From Campylobacteraceae bacterium (GTDB lineage: Bacteria; Campylobacterota; Campylobacteria; Campylobacterales; Campylobacteraceae), in NCBI GenBank assembly GCA_031276365.1, contig JAISNG010000110.1, forward strand, positions 1-35,139: DNA of 35,139 bases, given 5' to 3'. Of the stretch, positions 32,012 through 35,139 are shown in pieces (positions within the stretch are counted from its first letter, which is position 1; each line of letters opens with the position of its first letter). Made by a program: the position numbers and the translations under genes. The notes under the pieces were generated by a model. It did no database searches. It saw only the letters and a list, made by a program, of their open reading frames with translations, and was not told the DNA's origin.

Positions 32012-33200
32012 AAAATCTTATAAACAGACAAAAATGTTTGCAGACTACCAAAGCAGTATCAGCAATGAGAAAATCGGGCATTTCAGTTTTAAAAGTATCC
32101 ATACAGAGATAAAACACTTGATTTTGAGAGAATGTATCAAACAGTCTGCAATAGTAGCCAATTACTTTGCAAAACTTGACAAAATCCCATCAAAGAATGG
32201 GCAAATTAAAAGATACTGTTATCTTGACTTTTACGCAGGTCAGGGTATGTTTGACGATGGGCAAAACGGCTCCCCTCTGATAGCATTAGAAACCGTGAAC
32301 AAACATATGACATGCATACCTGTATCTTTTGTTTTCTGCGAAAAAGACAAAGCCTCATATGACTCGTTAAATTCAATAACGAAAGACGAAAAAAATGTTG
32401 ATTGTTTTTGCGGCGCTTGGAGAGAAAATAGCCAACAGATATTTGGCGCATTTCATGTCTCTCAATGGGGATTTGCTTTCGTTGATCCGTTTGACAATTT
32501 TAAAACCAAAGAAGAATTTGATATGTTAATTGATTTTTTTTCGCAAACGACGCTAAAAGATATGCTATTCTTTTTTAATATCCAAGCTCTAAAAAGAATG
32601 TTTACAGACTATAGACAACAAGTTCTAAATTTATTTTCAGCAACAGAGGAAGATATAGATCGCGCTGAACATTTCAGTGATGGGATATTCTCCAAATTAG
32701 TTTTGGCAAAAGCAAAAAAAATGAAAAAAAAATTTATCGACGGTGCAGCTATACCAAACAGCACAAATGACAAGTTAAATGACAGCAATGCTTTCTATAT
32801 GATGTTGGTAACAAACAGTTCAGGAGTTATTTTTCCTTTTTATGAGGCTTATGCAAAAACTTTGGAACAGTACAAAAAATGCCAGCAAACAAGCCTTTTT
32901 CCCCAAATCAGCACAGGAGACAAGATACTATCTATATTGAGTAGTAGTTTCATAGGCTTGTCCGATTTATCCAAACAGCTGTTAAGCGAATTTGTTGGGT
33001 GGAAAGAGACAAATTCCATAGACATGTTACCAACAAAAGACAATATCTGCAATGCTATAAATAACCTCATAAAAGATGGTAGGGTACAAATACATTTTAC
33101 GGAAGATGGGAATAAATATGTAGATAAAAGCGGGCTGTTAAGAAAAACTGCATTTTCAAGCAATAGAGCCTTAGAAAATATCGCTATTGCAAAGCTATAG
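32004..33200 (+). CDS. tcmP: TcmP: three-Cys-motif partner protein
   Basis: 398 residues starting with TTG, with AAAAGG 7 bases upstream. Seen: Rossmann-type methyltransferase pattern with YLDFYAGQGMFDDG (73-86, motif I), FVFCEKD (109-115, acidic loop) and GFAFVDPFDNF (156-166, motif IV-like). The C-terminal part (VGWKETNSIDMLPTKDNICN) is winged-helix-like. TcmP proteins are found next to three-Cys-motif/Gp37-Gp68 proteins; here that gene is convergent and overlaps by 17 bases. Function of the pair is unknown; the fold suggests SAM use. Confidence 0.82.
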   Translation: MGKKSYKQTKMFADYQSSISNEKIGHFSFKSIHTEIKHLILRECIKQSAIVANYFAKLDKIPSKNGQIKRYCYLDFYAGQGMFDDGQNGSPLIALETVNKHMTCIPVSFVFCEKDKASYDSLNSITKDEKNVDCFCGAWRENSQQIFGAFHVSQWGFAFVDPFDNFKTKEEFDMLIDFFSQTTLKDMLFFFNIQALKRMFTDYRQQVLNLFSATEEDIDRAEHFSDGIFSKLVLAKAKKMKKKFIDGAAIPNSTNDKLNDSNAFYMMLVTNSSGVIFPFYEAYAKTLEQYKKCQQTSLFPQISTGDKILSILSSSFIGLSDLSKQLLSEFVGWKETNSIDMLPTKDNICNAINNLIKDGRVQIHFTEDGNKYVDKSGLLRKTAFSSNRALENIAIAKL

Positions 33201-33900
33201 GCATCTCATCCCACACTCTGCCGTCAAGCATCTTCCCTGCGGCTTTTTTGTTAAATCCTCCCCACTGCTTGAAAAAGAAAGGGATTGCTTGAGAGACACA
33301 TTTATCTCTTATATTTCTCACCCACTCTTGTTTGACGGCTCTTGCCCCTGCGCCGCTTTCTCCACCGACTATTACCCAGTCTATACTCTCAAGCGGCAGA
33401 TTTGGTATATCTGACAGTAAAGGCTCTATTGATAAAAATTTTATCTTTGATGGGACTTTTGCCAAGTCGTCTATCCTGTAAGTATGTTTTTGCGACTCTA
33501 CCGTTACGCCCATCCATATATTATCGCTCCATGTAAGTTTTAGTGATAACTTCGTCAGCCTTTCGGAGCGTTTGGTCAAGACTTGAAATATATGTCTCTC
33601 TGCCTTGTTCATGACTTCAAATACCTTGGTGATATGCTCATCAGATACGCTGTCATGAAATATATCGCTCATGCTGCATACGAAAATGATTTGAGGTTTT
33701 TTCCATTTCAGCGGTTCGTCCAAAACATCAGGGTGAAACATCACATTAAAGCCGTTTTTATATCGCGGATTGCCCATAGCCTGAAGTCTTTTAGCCATCT
33801 TTTCGGCATAGCAATTTACACAGCCTGTACTTATCTTACTGCAGCCTGTTATTGGATTCCAACTGCTCCCAGTCCATTCTATGTGTGATTTGAGCGCCAT
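33184..33900 (-). CDS. Three-Cys motif protein (Gp37/Gp68, DUF5131 family)
   Basis: 238 residues. IEWTGSSWNPITGC, then SKISTGCVNCYAEKMAKRL gives a CX6CX2C cluster (Cys20, 27, 30) followed by Tyr, typical of Gp37/Gp68 radical-SAM-like proteins. Later FVCSMSDIFHD, VLTKRSERL, WMGVTVESQ, IEPLLSDI and VIVGGESG are family segments. It is convergent with tcmP and shares its last 17 bases. GGAGAG is the ribosome site and a TGTGCTATAAT promoter lies about 77 bases upstream. A radical SAM role is inferred from the family. Confidence 0.88.
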   Translation of the reverse strand: MALKSHIEWTGSSWNPITGCSKISTGCVNCYAEKMAKRLQAMGNPRYKNGFNVMFHPDVLDEPLKWKKPQIIFVCSMSDIFHDSVSDEHITKVFEVMNKAERHIFQVLTKRSERLTKLSLKLTWSDNIWMGVTVESQKHTYRIDDLAKVPSKIKFLSIEPLLSDIPNLPLESIDWVIVGGESGAGARAVKQEWVRNIRDKCVSQAIPFFFKQWGGFNKKAAGKMLDGRVWDEMPIALQ

Positions 33901-33976
33901 CTAACTCTCCATTTTATAATAATTTTATCTATCTCAAGCTTAATTTTCAATCTAAACATTCTGTTCCCCTTCTCCT

Positions 33977-33987
33977 ATTATAGCACA
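33977..33987 (-). promoter_or_regulatory. Extended -10 promoter of three-Cys gene
   Basis: TGTGCTATAAT on the minus strand, hexamer at 33977-33982; start site near 33970, 70 bases before the ATG. Operator O3 lies only 13 bases behind it, so the repressor may also touch this promoter. Confidence 0.55.
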
Positions 33988-33999
33988 AAAAATATAAAT

Positions 34000-34014
34000 G
34001 ATAATATTATTCCC
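34000..34014. promoter_or_regulatory. Operator O3 (15 bp)
   Basis: GATAATATTATTCCC, near-identical to the reverse complement of O4. O3 and O4 are the arms of a perfect 17-bp inverted repeat (33996-34012 / 34036-34052) with a 23-base spacer. They match the operators in the CI/Cro switch. Confidence 0.55.
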
Positions 34015-34033
34015 TAATTAAGCTATGTTTAAA

Positions 34034-34048
34034 GAGAATAATATTATC
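34034..34048. promoter_or_regulatory. Operator O4 (15 bp) over promoter of 34077 operon
   Basis: GAGAATAATATTATC. It overlaps or abuts the -10 region (TATTAT 34042-34047 or TATAAT 34053-34058) of the operon starting at 34077, so binding should repress it. Confidence 0.55.
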
Positions 34049-34076
34049 ATTTTATAATAAATCAAAGGAGACACCC

Positions 34077-34217
34077 GTGACCACTTACACAAAAATGCTT
34101 GTCGGCAATCGCGCTGACTACAGCGTAAAATGGTTTCAAATCATCAAAGGCGGTTATATCGCATATTGGGACGGCAAAAAGTGGGTCGTCGTAGATGTCG
34201 CAAGGCGGACAAAATGA
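34077..34217 (+). CDS. Hypothetical 46-residue phage protein
   Basis: Starts with GTG after a strong AAAGGAG (34064-34070). VTTYTKMLVGNRADYSVKWF, then IIKGGYIAYWDGKKW and a short basic end. A small beta-rich protein (Tyr, Trp, Gly). First gene of an operon controlled by O3/O4; its stop overlaps the next start (ATGA). No recognised family. Confidence 0.6.
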   Translation: MTTYTKMLVGNRADYSVKWFQIIKGGYIAYWDGKKWVVVDVARRTK

Positions 34218-34444
34218 CAACCGAAACCTTTTTGCAGGCGCAAAAGATAAAAAGCGACATAGATGAGATAAACATAAACCTTAACTCTCTTGAATATTTT
34301 TCAATTGAGGTTTGTTTTGGTGGAGATGGTGAACAAGTAGCAATCCCCCTTGAACCATACGAAAAAGTTGAAATCGTCAAACTTACCAAAAAGCTCTTAA
34401 CCGAACGATTAAATCGGCTAAATAAGATTTTCAAAGAGTTGTAA
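34214..34444 (+). CDS. Hypothetical 76-residue helical phage protein
   Basis: Starts MTTETFLQAQKIKSDIDEIN; a helical N-terminus, a beta hairpin (SIEVCFGGDGEQVAIPLE) and a C-terminal coiled coil (LTKKLLTERLNRLNKIFKEL). Coupled to the 46-residue gene by ATGA. No recognised family. A longer frame upstream lies inside the previous gene and has no ribosome site. Confidence 0.6.
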   Translation: MTTETFLQAQKIKSDIDEININLNSLEYFSIEVCFGGDGEQVAIPLEPYEKVEIVKLTKKLLTERLNRLNKIFKEL

Positions 34445-34447
34445 TCT

Positions 34448-34490
34448 TTTAACGTCTGCATTCATTGCGGACGTTAAAGGGTTTACCCTT
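34448..34490 (+). terminator. Tandem hairpins after the 34077 operon
   Basis: 12-bp stem with one wobble, TTTAACGTCTGC (34448-34459) / GCGGACGTTAAA (34467-34478), followed by AAGGG-TTTA-CCCTT (34477-34490). No long U tract follows, so termination may be weak. The next 120 bases hold one more small inverted repeat (AAAACC-GTTT-GGTTTT) but no gene. Confidence 0.5.
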
Positions 34491-34612
34491 AAATAGCCAT
34501 GAAATTGATTGGCGCGGGATTTAGCGGTTTGACCATACAAAACCGTTTGGTTTTAGCGTTGATAGCATAACAGCGGTAGAAAAATTTATGCTTAATTTCC
34601 ATTATTATAGAT

Positions 34613-34618
34613 TATAAT
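34613..34618 (+). promoter_or_regulatory. -10 box of XRE gene
   Basis: TATAAT 24 bases before the ATG at 34642, in an AT-rich stretch; CGGAG serves as ribosome site. No clear -35. Confidence 0.45.
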
Positions 34619-34641
34619 ATCATATAAAAATCGGAGTAAAT

Positions 34642-34863
34642 ATGAGTGAAAACATAGTCAAACAGACATGCAAAGAGTTGGGGATAACGCAAAAAGAGCT
34701 GGCGGAAATGTTGGATATACCGCAGCCAACACTTGCAAGATGGCAGGCAGGAGATATTACCAAGATGGCACAAAAAGCGTTAGAGTTGTTGCTTGAAAAC
34801 AAGCAATTAAAAGCTAAGTTGCAAAAAATCAAAGAAGCACAAAATATACTCAACAACTTATAA
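34642..34863 (+). CDS. XRE-family HTH regulator
   Basis: 73 residues. CKELGITQKELAEMLDIPQP, then TLARWQAGDITKMAQKALEL is a canonical XRE HTH (about 10-45); the C-terminal 30 residues form a coiled coil for dimerisation. Three copies of an ATTCA-N4-TGAAT-type site lie directly downstream, before the next gene, and are its likely targets. The HTH is secure; the regulon is inferred. Confidence 0.8.
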   Translation: MSENIVKQTCKELGITQKELAEMLDIPQPTLARWQAGDITKMAQKALELLLENKQLKAKLQKIKEAQNILNNL

Positions 34864-34867
34864 AACT

Positions 34868-34881
34868 ATTCACTCCTGAAT
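34868..34881. promoter_or_regulatory. ATTCA-N4-TGAAT operator copy 1
   Basis: ATTCACTCCTGAAT, perfect 5-bp dyad, 5 bases after the XRE stop. Confidence 0.45.
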
Positions 34882-34898
34882 ATTTTTTATAAATTTTT

Positions 34899-34912
34899 AT
34901 TCAATAACGAAC
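34899..34912. promoter_or_regulatory. ATTCA-N4-TGAAT operator copy 2 (degenerate)
   Basis: ATTCAATAACGAAC; right half-site imperfect. Located just upstream of the promoter at 34921-34949. Confidence 0.35.
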
Positions 34913-34920
34913 AAAAACCC

Positions 34921-34949
34921 TTGATAAACATTCAAAAATAATATAATAT
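34921..34949 (+). promoter_or_regulatory. Promoter of the right-edge gene
   Basis: TTGATA (34921-34926), 17-base spacer, TAATAT (34944-34949), or TATAAT at 34942-34947 with a 15-base spacer. It is flanked by operator copies 2 and 3. Confidence 0.45.
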
Positions 34950-34960
34950 TCCAATTAAAT

Positions 34961-34974
34961 ATTCATTACTGAAT
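34961..34974. promoter_or_regulatory. ATTCA-N4-TGAAT operator copy 3
   Basis: ATTCATTACTGAAT, perfect dyad, between the promoter and the next ATG, where binding would block early transcription. Confidence 0.45.
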
Positions 34975-34999
34975 ATTATTCACTTTTAGGAGTATTACA

Positions 35000-35139
35000 A
35001 TGAACCTAAACGCGCAAGAACTTGACAAATTAGACGATGCCATATCGCAGATTAAAGCGATAGCTCATCTATATGAGTGCGTATTCACATATGCCGATAC
35101 GGTAGGAACGAACACAAGGCAGGATTTGGAAACTGGATA
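35000..35139 (+). CDS. Hypothetical protein, truncated by window edge
   Basis: 46 codons visible: MNLNAQELDKLDDAISQIKA, then IAHLYECVFTYADTVG and onward past the edge. Helical, acidic N-terminus. TAGGAG lies 7-8 bases before the ATG. It is regulated by the promoter and operators just upstream. Too short to assign. Confidence 0.6.
   Translation, partial: MNLNAQELDKLDDAISQIKAIAHLYECVFTYADTVGTNTRQDLETG

Noticed and set aside
1..35139. CRISPR arrays, tRNA genes, insertion sequences, diversity-generating retroelement
   Set aside because: No regularly spaced repeats, cloverleaf sequences, transposase or reverse transcriptase genes were found on either strand.

Overview
The window is most of a temperate, cos-type tailed phage (prophage). 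Its sequence is AT-rich, with recurrent TGTGCTATAAT-type extended -10 promoters and no clear -35 boxes. Together with the gene content, this points to a Campylobacterota host (Sulfurimonas, Sulfuricurvum or Arcobacter-like); that assignment is an inference. The phage is a mosaic: its packaging and head genes are lambda/HK97-like and its contractile tail is P2-like.

Layout. At 1-472 there is an XRE/HigA-type antitoxin gene and a spacer that is probably the host side of, or a cargo edge of, the prophage. Almost everything from 473 to 30164 is read leftward on the minus strand. In transcription order this is: a Cro-like gene and small early genes (30164-28401), DnaB-type helicase and a putative replication protein (28408-26221), a gpZ-like tail protein (26224-25631), a candidate cos site (about 25510-25605), terminase small and large subunits (25482-23007) and an RHH protein. 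The head genes follow: a gpW-like connector, the portal, a fused protease-capsid protein and connectors (21509-16839). Next come a lysis cassette (lysozyme, i-spanin, a 37-residue basic peptide, an o-spanin-like lipoprotein, holin; 16839-15357), baseplate V-W-J-I (15360-12610), two tail fibres with a DUF4376 gene between them, a DUF1353 protein, and the P2 FI-FII-E/E'-T-U-X-D series (7363-1393). A beta-helix protein ends the leftward block (1213-473).

Genes read rightward are cargo or regulation: a small ORF of uncertain strand inside the tail operon (5098-5280), a Panacea-type toxin-antitoxin pair between RHH and portal (21742-22742), the CI-like repressor (30279-31067), a 311-residue membrane-anchored unknown, TcmP (facing a three-Cys/Gp68-type protein), and small genes from 34077 to the right edge.

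The points most worth attention are as follows. (1) A T_TTT_TTA slippery heptamer in gene E joins it to a P2 GpE'-like extension, so the P2 programmed -1 frameshift is conserved. (2) A 235-base structured, GC-rich segment at 29246-29483 resembles a C4-type antisense RNA or leader. (3) Four matching 15-bp operator sites occur, two in the CI/Cro switch and two in front of a separate operon 4 kb away. (4) A TA module and a TcmP/three-Cys pair are carried as cargo. (5) A cosQ-like GGGTCCT lies upstream of the terminase genes. No integrase is present in the window, and neither att site could be identified.
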